Both the position numbers and the translations under genes were made by a program. Of a stretch of 64,000 nt of DNA, positions 40,194 to 49,799 are shown piece by piece. Within the stretch, counting starts at the first letter, position 1. Every line of letters begins with the position of its first letter. The notes below the pieces were generated by a model. It saw nothing but the letters and a program-made list of their open reading frames with translations, was not told the origin of the DNA and did not search any database. This DNA comes from Sphingobacterium paucimobilis HER1398 (lineage in GTDB: Bacteria > Bacteroidota > Bacteroidia > Sphingobacteriales > Sphingobacteriaceae). The DNA lies in the NCBI RefSeq assembly GCF_000416985.1, contig NZ_ATDL01000003.1:62001-126000 (forward strand), given 5' to 3'.

Positions 40194-42893
40194 ATGAAAA
40201 GATTTATATTCAGCATCCTTATTTTAGTTGCCACAAACTTTGTTTATGGACAACATGCGCTATCCGGCAAAGTCATAGACAAATCGGATAACAAACCCCT
40301 TATCAATGCATCTATAGTCTTGCTCGATCAGGACTCTATCATGCAACAGTTCACAAGAGCAGATGAAGATGGAAGATTTTCATTTAAGAATTTGAGAGAC
40401 TCCTCCTATCTACTTATTGTATCCTATCCAAAATTTGAACTCGTTTCTAAGAAGATAAAGACAGAGGGCACCAGTTCAACATTAGCTCCAATAGCATTAA
40501 ATTCACAGGCCAACTTGATTGAAGAGGTTGTCATCCAGCAGCGTCTTCCTATTCGCATCAAGGGCGATACATTAGAATACGATGCTGGCAGCTTCGAGAC
40601 AGAGAAGAACGCCAAACTAGAAGACCTGCTAAGACGTCTTCCTGGCCTGTCGGTCTCCGGCGATGGCAAAATAACAGCAAATGGGAAATCAGTATCCAAG
40701 GTATTGATCGATGGTGAAGAATTTTTCGGTTACGATCCTAAAATCGCCATTCGAAATATTCGGGCAGATGCTGTCGACAAAGTACAGGTCTTTGAAAAAA
40801 AATCCAAGGAAGCTGAACTCACAGGTATAGATGACGGCGTAAGAGAAGTTACCGTCAATGCGGTATTAAAAGAAGAAGCACGAAAAGGTATTTTTGGTAA
40901 TGCGGAAGCACTCGCCGGAAGCAGTGACCTCTACACGGGCAGCTTATTTGCAGCAAAATTCAACAAGACAGAACGTATGGGCGTGACAGCCAACACCAAC
41001 AATATGGGAGCTGGCATGGGACGAGAAGGAGGTTTACGCATGAACAGCCAGATTACAGGAAACCCTGTCAGTACGTCCGTAGGAGCTAATTATGAAAATC
41101 AGTTTTTTCAAAAGAAAGTCAATTTCAATGGAAATTACAACTTCAACACAAACAGTAACAACAATGAGCGTCAATCCTTTAACAAACAGTTATTGGCAGA
41201 AAATGTAATTGAAGAATCAGAAAGCAAGTCAAAGACTGCAAACTCGTCAGACGCACATGGTATACGATCAGAAATAAGATATAGAATAGACTCTACATCC
41301 AATATGGAGATCAACTTGGGAGCCAACTTTGCCAATAACTATAGCAGTAGCCAGTCCAATAACTATACTACCCAAAATGGAGAAGCTTTCAGCAGAATGG
41401 GAGACACAACAACAACCAACGGACAAACTCGTTCTAACGATATACGAATCAATTATAGAAAACGGCTGAACAAAAAAGGAAGCTCACTAAACCTACACTT
41501 TAACAACAGCTATAATAAAAATAATTCCGAGAGCATTGTCAACCAAATTGCGATGTATCATGTAAAAGGAGATACCACTTACATCAATCAAAATAGGCTG
41601 AACAACAATAACGGCAATAACATCTCTGGGCAGATTCAATATTCAGATCGTATTTCTGACAAGCTCAACTATTCACTTGGTTATAATATCAGTAATGCTA
41701 CCAACGAAACCCTATTAAATGCATTCGAAAGAGGCAACAACACCGCTCCAGTCTTAGATTCTTTATATTCGCAAGATCAAAGAACGGTTAATACCAGCCA
41801 TGGAATGGTTGCCAACCTTAATTACTTTACAGAAAAGCTTTCGGTGAACCTATCCAACCGTACAAATTTTAGGGATCAATCTCTGACAGATGAGTATAGA
41901 AATATTAATCTCGATCGTACATTTTGGGATAACGACATTAACATGAATGCAAACTACAGGCTTTCAAATAGAAAAAACGTAGGAATATCTTACCAAAACA
42001 GCTTTAACATCCCTACGTTTGCGCAGTTACAACGATTACAGCCTCAGACCAATCCCTTATTCAAACAAGAAGGGAATCCGGATCTGAAGCGATCAAACAA
42101 CAATTCTTTCCGGCTAAATTATCACACCATGAGTCTCTTAAAAGGAACTAACTGGAACCTCAATGCGGACATTTCGTTTACCACAGACCCGATAGTCAAT
42201 CAAAGAGTAATAGACACTCTAACCGGTGTGACAACCAGTTCATACATCAATGTTATTGGTAAATCCAGCTGGCGGGCAGGGATGAACAGCAACTTTAATA
42301 AACCTGTATTTGACAAAAACACACAATTCAATATATTTAGTGGGCTCAATTACAACAATGGTTTCAGCTACATTAAGTACGGCGATGACATTAAAACGCA
42401 GCAATATCAGCTTAACAATGAACAGACCACAAGCCTATCCACAGGTATCGGTCTTAATGAACAAAACTCTAAAGGTCTAGATTATGATTTCAATTGGAGA
42501 ATCAGCGTCGATAATCAAAGAAACAGCTTACAAAAAAGCTATAATTACACGAGTTTCAATATGGCAGGTTCTGGATATTTTAAATATTTCTTACCTAAGA
42601 AATTCAATGTCAGCAGTAACGTAAATTATTCTTTAGAAGGACCTACCAAGTTTTATAACAAAAGCTTGCATCAATTCTATGTTAATGCCGAGATCAGCAA
42701 AAAATTATTGAGCAATGAAAGTCTTACGGCCAGCATCAAAGGCTTTGATATATTCAACACTTACAATAACATCAATAGATCATCCTCTGAGACCGGTTTC
42801 AATGAATCTACCCAGCAAATATTGACACGTTATATACTGGTTGGACTAAAATGGGATTTCAATAAAAATTTGGGCAAGAAAAAAACAGATTAA
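40194..42893 (+). CDS. OMP_b-brl_3 outer-membrane protein (TonB-dependent-receptor-like)
   Basis: An 899-residue exported protein (signal RFIFSILILVATNFVYG). An N-terminal carboxypeptidase-regulatory domain, HALSGKVIDKSDNKPLINASIVLL (about 20-105), is followed by a plug-like domain with LEDLLRRLPGLSVSGDGKITANGKSVSKVLIDGEEFFG. A large Asn/Ser-rich beta barrel of PF14905 type follows and ends in TRYILVGLKWDFNKNLGKKKTD. No SusD partner is adjacent. Instead a GLPGLI protein gene follows 46 bases later, a pairing common in Bacteroidota. It probably imports an unidentified ligand or metal. Confidence 0.93.
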   Translation: MKRFIFSILILVATNFVYGQHALSGKVIDKSDNKPLINASIVLLDQDSIMQQFTRADEDGRFSFKNLRDSSYLLIVSYPKFELVSKKIKTEGTSSTLAPIALNSQANLIEEVVIQQRLPIRIKGDTLEYDAGSFETEKNAKLEDLLRRLPGLSVSGDGKITANGKSVSKVLIDGEEFFGYDPKIAIRNIRADAVDKVQVFEKKSKEAELTGIDDGVREVTVNAVLKEEARKGIFGNAEALAGSSDLYTGSLFAAKFNKTERMGVTANTNNMGAGMGREGGLRMNSQITGNPVSTSVGANYENQFFQKKVNFNGNYNFNTNSNNNERQSFNKQLLAENVIEESESKSKTANSSDAHGIRSEIRYRIDSTSNMEINLGANFANNYSSSQSNNYTTQNGEAFSRMGDTTTTNGQTRSNDIRINYRKRLNKKGSSLNLHFNNSYNKNNSESIVNQIAMYHVKGDTTYINQNRLNNNNGNNISGQIQYSDRISDKLNYSLGYNISNATNETLLNAFERGNNTAPVLDSLYSQDQRTVNTSHGMVANLNYFTEKLSVNLSNRTNFRDQSLTDEYRNINLDRTFWDNDINMNANYRLSNRKNVGISYQNSFNIPTFAQLQRLQPQTNPLFKQEGNPDLKRSNNNSFRLNYHTMSLLKGTNWNLNADISFTTDPIVNQRVIDTLTGVTTSSYINVIGKSSWRAGMNSNFNKPVFDKNTQFNIFSGLNYNNGFSYIKYGDDIKTQQYQLNNEQTTSLSTGIGLNEQNSKGLDYDFNWRISVDNQRNSLQKSYNYTSFNMAGSGYFKYFLPKKFNVSSNVNYSLEGPTKFYNKSLHQFYVNAEISKKLLSNESLTASIKGFDIFNTYNNINRSSSETGFNESTQQILTRYILVGLKWDFNKNLGKKKTD

Positions 42894-42939
42894 TAGCGAG
42901 AGGATAATTTCTGACTACGTCGTAAAACAAGAACTTAAC

Positions 42940-43827
42940 ATGAACAAGATATTAATATTAACTATAGGCCTCTTACTCGGTATTACTGTACAGGCACAGT
43001 ATGCCTACTTCGGCACTAGAGGCACCATTTCTTTTGACAGAATAACATACACACGTGCGCAGACTAGAGAGATGATGAAAAAATTTGACGATATGTCGCC
43101 AGGTGGAATGGGAGGTAGACACTTTTGGGGAGGAGATATCAATACGATGCCCGACTCTCGGACCGAGCGCATGACTATGTATTTTGACGAATATGGCAGT
43201 TTACTAGTACCAGAAATAAATGAGGAAGAAAACAAAGACGCACGCAATCAGCCTAGAATAAGTGGAGCTAGAGGCGGTAGAGGCACAGGCTCCATGGGAG
43301 CAGTAACCATGCGAGGCGGTGGTGGTGCAATGGTAATGCGCAGCGCTCGAACTCGAGGAAACACCTCCAAAGTACTTTATCAAAACTTAAAATCAAACAC
43401 GGCAGAAGTACAAGTTGAACTAGACGACAAATATATCCTCAAAGATTCCCTAACACAGGTAACATGGCGCTTTACAGACGAATACCGCAACATCGCCGGT
43501 TTCGAATGTCGTAGAGTAAACGGTGCTACTGCAGACTCTTTGTACCTAGTCGCTTTCTATACCGATCAAATACCCGTATCGGCAGGCCCAGCGTTAAGCC
43601 ATGGTTTACCAGGTATGATCCTAGGCCTTGCGATTCCCGAAATGCATATACAGTATTGGGCAACAAAAATAGACTATCACAATGAGGCCCTACCAACCGA
43701 TTGGCGCGATAAAAAATCAAAAGCCATGACATTAGATGACTTCTCCAACTCGCTTGGCAGATTCTTTCAACGAGGCAGTGACAGTGGATCCGCAAAAAAG
43801 AAGATTCTAGAGCAAATAATTTACTAA
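42940..43827 (+). CDS. GLPGLI family protein
   Basis: A 295-residue exported protein (signal LILTIGLLLGITVQAQ). The family signature appears as SHGLPGMILGLAIPEMHIQYWATKI. The N-terminal half has a Gly/Arg-rich disordered segment (ISGARGGRGTGSMGAVTMRGGGGAMVM). Most GLPGLI genes follow TonB-dependent-receptor-like genes, as here. The function is not known. Confidence 0.92.
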   Translation: MNKILILTIGLLLGITVQAQYAYFGTRGTISFDRITYTRAQTREMMKKFDDMSPGGMGGRHFWGGDINTMPDSRTERMTMYFDEYGSLLVPEINEEENKDARNQPRISGARGGRGTGSMGAVTMRGGGGAMVMRSARTRGNTSKVLYQNLKSNTAEVQVELDDKYILKDSLTQVTWRFTDEYRNIAGFECRRVNGATADSLYLVAFYTDQIPVSAGPALSHGLPGMILGLAIPEMHIQYWATKIDYHNEALPTDWRDKKSKAMTLDDFSNSLGRFFQRGSDSGSAKKKILEQIIY

Positions 43828-43908
43828 AAAAAGACATTTTGTCATTGAATGGTGTCACATTACCGCCATTTTGTTGTTCTTATTCGCTTTTTTGGGGCAA
43901 ACATTTTG

Positions 43909-43925
43909 TTGGCATAAGGGTTGTT
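43909..43925 (+). promoter_or_regulatory. Sigma-54-like promoter upstream of dnaK
   Basis: TTGGCATA-AGGG-TTGTT matches the sigma-54 -24/-12 consensus TTGGCACR-N4-TTGCW except T for C in the -12 element. The spacing is exact. It lies 47 bases before the dnaK ATG. No CIRCE inverted repeat was seen, so the control of dnaK would differ from HrcA systems. Confidence 0.45.
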
Positions 43926-43972
43926 ATAGTACAATCAAGAATTAATAACTCGTAAAAACAATACATAAGAAT

Positions 43973-45877
43973 ATGTCTAAAATTATAGGAATCGACTTAG
44001 GAACTACAAACTCATGTGTAGCCGTTATGGAAGGTAATGAGCCAGTAGTAATTGCAAACAATGAAGGTAAACGTACAACTCCTTCAATTGTGGCATTTGT
44101 AGATGGTGGTGAGCGTAAGGTAGGAGATCCTGCTAAACGTCAAGCTATCACTAACCCACATAAAACAATTTACTCTATCAAACGCTTTATGGGTACTTCA
44201 TATGATGAGGCTTCTAAAGAGCTTTCACACGTACCTTATAAAATAGTAAAAGGCGACAACAATACGCCTCGTGTAGAGATAGATGATCGTAAATACACAC
44301 CACAAGAAATCTCCGCAATGACACTTCAGAAAATGAAGAAAACTGCTGAAGACTACTTAGGTCAAGAGGTAAGCCGTGCTGTAATTACTGTACCTGCTTA
44401 TTTTAATGATGCACAACGTCAAGCAACCAAAGAAGCTGGTGAAATCGCAGGTCTAAAAGTAGAGCGTATCATTAACGAACCTACAGCTGCAGCTTTGGCT
44501 TATGGCCTTGATAAAGCAAATAAGGACATGAAAATCGTTGTATTTGACTGTGGTGGTGGTACACATGACGTTTCTGTTCTTGAATTAGGTGACGGGGTAT
44601 TCGAAGTTAAAGCTACCGATGGTGATACTCACCTAGGTGGTGACGATTTTGACAATGCCATCATCAACTGGTTGAACGATGAGTTCAAAGCAGAGAACAA
44701 TGGTTTCGACTTGAAAAAAGACGCCATGGCTTTACAACGTTTGAAAGAAGCTGCTGAAAAAGCTAAAATTGAACTTTCAAGCACTTCATCTACAGAGATC
44801 AACCTACCATACATTACAGCTGATGCTACAGGCCCTAAGCACTTGGTACGCACATTGTCACGTGCTAAATTCGAAAGTTTAGTAGCTGACTTAGTCAAAC
44901 GCACAATCGAACCGTGCCGCACAGCATTGAAAAATGCAGGCTTCAGCACTTCTGACATTGATGAAATCATCTTAGTAGGTGGTTCTACACGTATCCCTGC
45001 GGTAGTGGACGCAGTAAAAGAATTCTTTGGCAAAGAGCCTTCTAAAGGAGTAAACCCAGATGAGGTTGTAGCATTAGGTGCTGCTATCCAAGGTGGTGTA
45101 TTGACTGGTGAAGTAAAAGATGTATTATTATTAGATGTTACTCCTCTTTCATTAGGTATTGAGACTATGGGTGGTGTAATGACTAAATTGATCGAAGCGA
45201 ACACCACTATCCCTACTAAAAAATCAGAGGTATTTTCTACGGCATCAGACAATCAACCATCAGTAGAGATTCACGTATTACAAGGCGAGCGTCCAATGGC
45301 TGCACAAAACCGCACTTTAGGCCGTTTCCAATTGGCAGACATTCCGCCTGCACCACGCGGTATACCTCAGATCGAAGTAATATTCGATATCGATGCCAAT
45401 GGTATCATCAAAGTATCGGCTAAAGATAAAGCAACAGGAAAAGAGCAAAATATCCGTATTGAGGCTTCTTCAGGTCTTTCAGACGAAGAAATCCAAAAAA
45501 TGAAACAAGAAGCAGAAGCTAATGCAGAAGCGGACAAAAAGATAAAAGAAGAAGCAGATAAAATCAATGCTGCAGATGCCTTAGTATTCTCTACAGAGAA
45601 ACAATTGAAAGAATATGGGGATAAAATTTCTGCAGACAAAAAAGCTCCGATTGAAGCAGGCTTAGAGAAATTGAAAGCAGCGCATGCGGCAAGAAATTTT
45701 GCAGATATCGACACTGCTTCCGAAGAGTTACAAAACGCATGGAATGCAGCTTCTGAAGAAATGTACGCAGCTTCGCAGCAAGGTCAACCTCAAGGTGGAG
45801 AGCAAGCTGGACAATCTGGAGGTAACCAAGGTGGTGCTGATGACGTTCAGGATGTAGACTTTGAAGAAGTAAAATAA
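43973..45877 (+). CDS. dnaK: Molecular chaperone DnaK (Hsp70)
   Basis: A 634-residue ATP-dependent chaperone of the cytoplasm, working with DnaJ and GrpE. The ATPase domain (1-380) has [32 protein letters not shown] and [12 protein letters not shown]. The phosphate-2 loop reads [18 protein letters not shown]. The substrate-binding domain starts at [23 protein letters not shown], and the lid ends in a Gly/Gln-rich tail with [11 protein letters not shown]. dnaJ and grpE are not in the window. The gene is monocistronic with a terminator after it. Confidence 0.98.
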   Translation: MSKIIGIDLGTTNSCVAVMEGNEPVVIANNEGKRTTPSIVAFVDGGERKVGDPAKRQAITNPHKTIYSIKRFMGTSYDEASKELSHVPYKIVKGDNNTPRVEIDDRKYTPQEISAMTLQKMKKTAEDYLGQEVSRAVITVPAYFNDAQRQATKEAGEIAGLKVERIINEPTAAALAYGLDKANKDMKIVVFDCGGGTHDVSVLELGDGVFEVKATDGDTHLGGDDFDNAIINWLNDEFKAENNGFDLKKDAMALQRLKEAAEKAKIELSSTSSTEINLPYITADATGPKHLVRTLSRAKFESLVADLVKRTIEPCRTALKNAGFSTSDIDEIILVGGSTRIPAVVDAVKEFFGKEPSKGVNPDEVVALGAAIQGGVLTGEVKDVLLLDVTPLSLGIETMGGVMTKLIEANTTIPTKKSEVFSTASDNQPSVEIHVLQGERPMAAQNRTLGRFQLADIPPAPRGIPQIEVIFDIDANGIIKVSAKDKATGKEQNIRIEASSGLSDEEIQKMKQEAEANAEADKKIKEEADKINAADALVFSTEKQLKEYGDKISADKKAPIEAGLEKLKAAHAARNFADIDTASEELQNAWNAASEEMYAASQQGQPQGGEQAGQSGGNQGGADDVQDVDFEEVK

Positions 45878-45898
45878 AAAAATAATAAATAATCAATA

Positions 45899-45928
45899 AA
45901 AAAGAGGGACGATGTCCCTCTTTTTTTA
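45899..45928. terminator. dnaK terminator, bidirectional
   Basis: AAAGAGGGAC (45901-45910) and GTCCCTCTTT (45914-45923), extended by flanking A/T, form a 10-12 bp stem with a 3-base loop and a T-run on both strands. It sits between dnaK and the convergent Gre-like gene. Confidence 0.9.
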
Positions 45929-45929
45929 A

Positions 45930-46376
45930 TTACAGAATATTCAATATTTTATACTTCTTACTGTTAAAAACAATCTCATCGCCAACTTCAGCACCATCTA
46001 AAGCCTTATAAATCGGAGCCTCAACATTTACACCGATATAGCTCTGCCCTTCATAATCAAATGCTATAGATGCAATTCCAATCATAAAACCGAAAGAGTC
46101 TGTCATAACCAATGCCCCTGGCGTAACTTTAGATTTAGGGCCAAAGTCTAGTTGCAAAAATGCTTTGAGGATTGCTTCTGCCCTATCGATACGAAAAGAA
46201 AGACTTCTTGCAGACTCCCGGCTCTCGTCCTGCTTAGCGAAGTCCTCATGCCCTAAGGAAGACTCTTCATCCAGATCAGCAGCCCCTGCGTAGATTTCAT
46301 ACATTCCTTTTAAAGCCTCCAGGTCCTTCCGTTCATTTTCTAAAATCTGATTTTTAATAGTTTCTTTTAATGACAT
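45930..46376 (-). CDS. GreA/GreB family transcription elongation factor-like protein
   Basis: A 148-residue protein from the ATG at 46376; the upstream in-frame ATG at 46421 would add a hydrophobic, non-family stretch. The N-terminal helical hairpin (about 1-80) carries an acidic tip, AADLDEESSLGHEDF. The C-terminal domain (about 85-148), from VTPGALVMTDSFGFMIGIA to GAEVGDEIVFNSKKYKILNI, matches the Gre C-terminal FKBP-like fold. Gre factors restart backtracked RNA polymerase by stimulating cleavage. The protein is slightly shorter than classical GreA (about 158), and whether it does the same is inferred. Confidence 0.85.
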   Translation of the reverse strand: MSLKETIKNQILENERKDLEALKGMYEIYAGAADLDEESSLGHEDFAKQDESRESARSLSFRIDRAEAILKAFLQLDFGPKSKVTPGALVMTDSFGFMIGIASIAFDYEGQSYIGVNVEAPIYKALDGAEVGDEIVFNSKKYKILNIL

Positions 46377-46472
46377 AATGTTCTCATTTTTAAGGTATGA
46401 TATTACTTTAAATATAAGCAATTAAAAAAGCAAAAAAAAGAACTGTAACAGTCTGGCAGATTAAATAAAAAA

Positions 46473-46498
46473 AGGCCCTAAGAAAATACTTAAGGCCT
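46473..46498 (-). terminator. Terminator of the nucleotidyltransferase gene
   Basis: AGGCCCTAAG/CTTAAGGCCT pair with one mismatch around a 6-base loop and run into a T-rich tail on the minus strand, 25 bases after the stop at 46523. Confidence 0.75.
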
Positions 46499-46522
46499 CA
46501 ATAGATAGTAGAAACAATGTTT

Positions 46523-47437
46523 CTAAAAAAGCTTTTCAGGATAAGCTCCCTCAGCCACCAGCTTAGAGATACTTTCTTGCACAATCGGCTTATCTTCTGA
46601 ATAAGTCACTCCAAACCATTTAGAAGAAGTCGGAATCACCTTGAAATTCGCTAAACCATGCCTTACCATATAATCTGGCACAGAAGGAATAAAAAACTCA
46701 GCTTTAAGATTGTCTGCATTTTCTTCCACAAATTTAGGGAACATAGACAAGGCAACCTCAAATACTTTTGGTGTGAATCCCCAAAAATTCATAGAAACAC
46801 GTGTATCGGGAGCAAGCTCAGTTTCAACTCCACCTTCCTCGTATACAATTTTCTTACCGCCCGCTCCATCTTCTTTATAATAGATGTTCGTACGTTCAGT
46901 AACGCTATCCATATTACCGTCAGTTGACACTTCACAGACCCCCCTAGAAACATAGCCATAGTCTGACATCGTATTTCCGACCTCAAAGCCCATCAATGAC
47001 ATATGCGTATCAGACACTTCATTATTCAAGAAATCGGCCATTTTCACAAAAGAATCTGTCCCATAAAAATCATCCGCATTAATTACACAGAAAGGCTCAT
47101 TGATCAAATCTTTTGCACTGAGCACAGCATGAGCAGTACCCCAAGGTTTGGTACGTTCGATAACACGGTCCACGCCAAACTTCGTCAAGTCAAAATCTTG
47201 AAAAGCGTAGTCCACATCGATTAATCCATCAAATTTGGAATCAAATTTTTCCCGCATGACATCTTCAAATTCCTTACGGATGATAAAGATTACTTTTCCA
47301 AATCCAGCATGTATAGCGTCATATATAGAATAATCGATAATAGTCTCACCATGAGGGCCAAAACTATCTACCTGTTTCAAAGATCCATAACGACTTGCCA
47401 TCCCAGCTGCTAAAACTAACAAAGTAGGTTTTCTCAT
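46523..47437 (-). CDS. Sugar-phosphate nucleotidyltransferase family protein
   Basis: A 304-residue protein of the NTP_transferase fold. The nucleotide-binding motif is LLVLAAGMASRYGSLKQVDSFGPHGETIIDYSIYDA. The metal/active-site strand is FCVINADDFYGTDSFVKMADFL. Typical enzymes charge a sugar phosphate with UTP, CTP or dTTP for cell-envelope glycan synthesis. No nearby sugar-biosynthesis genes narrow the choice. The start is the ATG at 47437 and the gene has its own good promoter. Confidence 0.9.
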   Translation of the reverse strand: MRKPTLLVLAAGMASRYGSLKQVDSFGPHGETIIDYSIYDAIHAGFGKVIFIIRKEFEDVMREKFDSKFDGLIDVDYAFQDFDLTKFGVDRVIERTKPWGTAHAVLSAKDLINEPFCVINADDFYGTDSFVKMADFLNNEVSDTHMSLMGFEVGNTMSDYGYVSRGVCEVSTDGNMDSVTERTNIYYKEDGAGGKKIVYEEGGVETELAPDTRVSMNFWGFTPKVFEVALSMFPKFVEENADNLKAEFFIPSVPDYMVRHGLANFKVIPTSSKWFGVTYSEDKPIVQESISKLVAEGAYPEKLF

Positions 47438-47477
47438 AATATATAATAGAGTTATATGCTTATTTTCAAATTGTGCA

Positions 47478-47508
47478 CAAACCTACATAAATTCATCTTC
47501 ATGTGCAA
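47478..47508 (-). promoter_or_regulatory. Promoter of the nucleotidyltransferase gene
   Basis: On the minus strand TTG (47506-47508), a 20-base spacer and TAGGTTTG (47478-47485) give the Bacteroidota -33/-7 pattern with standard spacing, 40 bases before the ATG. Confidence 0.65.
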
Positions 47509-47581
47509 TACAATGGACTCGTATTAATCAATTTATGCAGTTACTTTCAAACACTTAAGACCTTGAAATTAAAGCACAATA

Positions 47582-49129
47582 CTATTTCTTTTTAAAAAAG
47601 GCATTCAATAAACCATTAGCCAATTTGCCGATTAACTTCACTCCCTCACGAGCCAATGTACGACTGGCTTGAGCTTGGGCCGCTTCCATAGGAGTTTGTC
47701 GCCTAGATCGTGTCGCTGCAGGCCGAGCCGCTTGTTTCTCCGCCTGTTGCCGATTCTTTTCTTCCTCCTTTATCCGATTAGCTGTCGATATCCGCTCCTC
47801 CAATATTTCAGAAGCCGTACGTCTCTCGATGCGTTCCTGATACTTAGTAAAGAAAGAAGAACCTCGGATCAATTCTTCATACAGTGAGGGAGAACAAGGC
47901 CCCATTATCGCTCGGGCAGGCACCAGATGCGTAGCCACGACCTCCGTTGGGATCCCCTTATCATTCAATACCGTTACCAGTGCTTGACCTGTACCCAGAG
48001 ATGTTAGTATCTTATCGATCTGATAAAATTCCGAAGTCGGATACGTCTTCACCGTCTTTCTCAGATTCTCCGCATCATTGGGCGTGAAAGCCCGCAGTGC
48101 ATGTTGTATACGATTACCCAATTGCCCCAACACACTCTCGGGAATATCCGTAGCCGCCTGCGTACAGAAGAACACCCCTACCCCTTTTGAACGGATCAAA
48201 CGAACGATCTGTTCAATCTGCGTTAAAAACGCCTTAGAGGCACCGTTAAACAACAAATGTGCCTCATCAAAGAAAAAGACCAATTTGGGCTTATCCAAAT
48301 CACCCACTTCTGGCAATTTCTTAAACAACTGCGCCAATAGGCTCAACAGAAAAGTAGAAAAAAGTAAAGGTTGATCCTGAATATCAGAAATGTTCAAAAG
48401 CGAAATAATACCTTTGCCATCCACCTTTCCAAAAAGATCATTAATATCAAATTCCCGCTCTCCAAAGATATGTGATACCCCTTGTTGTTCAATCGCTACG
48501 ATCTTTCGCAATATAGCCCCCGAACTAGCGGTACTGATCCGACCATAATCTTCTTTGATTTCATCAGCTCCCGGTCCATCAGAAAGATAACTCAACAGCC
48601 TCTTCAAATCAGTAAAGTCAACCACAGGCAACTGCGTGTCTTCCGCATACTTAAAAATCGCGCTCAGCACTCCAGATTGCGTATCGTTTAAATCCAAAAT
48701 CCTTGACAACAGTACTGGCCCAAAATCTTCCACAGTCATCCGCATAGGCGCTCCTAGCTTTCCGCTCAGTGAAAACAGCTCTATTGGAAATTCAGACGGC
48801 TCAAAAGGTATCCCTACAGCGAGCCCACGTTCTAGCAGCGCATCATTCGTCTTACCAGCTTCAGCCAACCCCGAAAGATCGCCTTTGACATCCAACATAA
48901 AAACAGGTACCCCTGCGTCTGACAGCTGCTCGGCCATCAGTTGCAACGTACGTGTCTTTCCGGTTCCAGTCGCTCCGGCAATTAGACCATGACGATTCAT
49001 CATCTTCAAAGCCAGATTAACCCTTGCATCCGTCACAACCTCACCATCCAGCAAGCCCGAACCCAGTTGAATAAAGGCTCCTTTAGGATTGTAAGAAGCT
49101 AAGATCTTATCAATAAACGGTTGTTTCAT
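47582..49129 (-). CDS. HerA-like/DUF853 family ATPase (YjgR-like)
   Basis: A 515-residue P-loop ATPase of the HerA-FtsK superfamily. Walker A is GATGTGKTRTLQLM and Walker B is KLVFFFDEAHLLFNG. VGVFFCTQAATDIPESVLGQLGNRIQHALRAF is the typical sensor and arginine-finger region. The C-terminal ~80 residues are basic and Gln/Ala-rich (EEKNRQQAEKQAARPAATRSRRQTP), likely disordered. E. coli YjgR belongs to the same family; its role in DNA or other processing is not settled. It is a lone gene, and no NurA nuclease is beside it. Confidence 0.93.
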   Translation of the reverse strand: MKQPFIDKILASYNPKGAFIQLGSGLLDGEVVTDARVNLALKMMNRHGLIAGATGTGKTRTLQLMAEQLSDAGVPVFMLDVKGDLSGLAEAGKTNDALLERGLAVGIPFEPSEFPIELFSLSGKLGAPMRMTVEDFGPVLLSRILDLNDTQSGVLSAIFKYAEDTQLPVVDFTDLKRLLSYLSDGPGADEIKEDYGRISTASSGAILRKIVAIEQQGVSHIFGEREFDINDLFGKVDGKGIISLLNISDIQDQPLLFSTFLLSLLAQLFKKLPEVGDLDKPKLVFFFDEAHLLFNGASKAFLTQIEQIVRLIRSKGVGVFFCTQAATDIPESVLGQLGNRIQHALRAFTPNDAENLRKTVKTYPTSEFYQIDKILTSLGTGQALVTVLNDKGIPTEVVATHLVPARAIMGPCSPSLYEELIRGSSFFTKYQERIERRTASEILEERISTANRIKEEEKNRQQAEKQAARPAATRSRRQTPMEAAQAQASRTLAREGVKLIGKLANGLLNAFFKKK

Positions 49130-49311
49130 CGTATCAACAAATTAGTGTTTGTGTTACCTAATTTATAAATAATTCGCTCAATATCTCAATAAAATTATCT
49201 CTGCCTCAATCTAGACACATCACACAACAACGAAAACAAGCTTTATATGTATATTTTGTAATATTTTTATAATAAAATTTCAAAAAACATACTGTTTGCC
49301 ATTTTTTATTT

Positions 49312-49319
49312 TATTTTTG
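49312..49319 (+). promoter_or_regulatory. TAnnTTTG box of the small exported protein gene
   Basis: TATTTTTG fits the -7 consensus and ends 29 bases before the ATG at 49349, in very AT-rich surroundings, so the match is weak. Confidence 0.3.
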
Positions 49320-49348
49320 TTCAAGTGAAACACACAGAGAACATAGAT

Positions 49349-49693
49349 ATGTTTAGTAAAGCAAAGCGAATCCTAGCTGCTAAGATTTGCTTTCTAGTCT
49401 TCTTTACAAAGATGCTTATCTCTGCCACCCCTATATTTATAGATGTTTTAGACAAAGGAACCATTCTACAGGTCGTCATGCAGCTCGAAGTTGAACAGAC
49501 TTCAAGCGGAGCTAACAGCAATAATGAAGACCTACACGAACATGGTGTCAAGATTTTTAAACCGGACGCCATAGATTACCTCGCATTTAACCCTTCCGTC
49601 GAAAACAACGGAAAACAACGTAACTATCTCCGTAACGAGAAGGACATCTGCAGTTACCACCCTTCTGCCCCCACCCCGCCTCCTAACTGTTAA
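49349..49693 (+). CDS. Small hypothetical exported or membrane protein
   Basis: A 114-residue protein from the ATG at 49349; a GTG at 49325 is also in frame. After a basic start (MFSKAKR) there is a hydrophobic run, ILAAKICFLVFFTKMLISATPIF, that could be a signal or membrane segment. The mature part is acidic (EVEQTSSGANSNNEDLHEHG), and the protein ends in a His/Pro-rich tail, YHPSAPTPPPNC. I do not recognise a family. It lies 106 bases before the SulP gene on the same strand. It may be a real short gene because the hydrophobic start and codon use look natural, but this is not certain. Confidence 0.55.
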   Translation: MFSKAKRILAAKICFLVFFTKMLISATPIFIDVLDKGTILQVVMQLEVEQTSSGANSNNEDLHEHGVKIFKPDAIDYLAFNPSVENNGKQRNYLRNEKDICSYHPSAPTPPPNC

Positions 49694-49799
49694 ATCCATT
49701 CGTCCAAAGCTATACCTCTCCTCTATCCCACTACAGATAGCGTACAGTATATAGCTTACAATCGATTTAACACAACACAGTAAACATTATTGAATTTTT

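Noticed and set aside
43828-43972. CIRCE (HrcA) operator before dnaK
   Set aside because: No TTAGCACTC-N9-GAGTGCTAA-like repeat is present.
46377-46421. Extension of the Gre-like gene to an ATG at 46421
   Set aside because: The extra 15 residues are not family-like, and the start at 46376 gives a normal Gre N-terminus.
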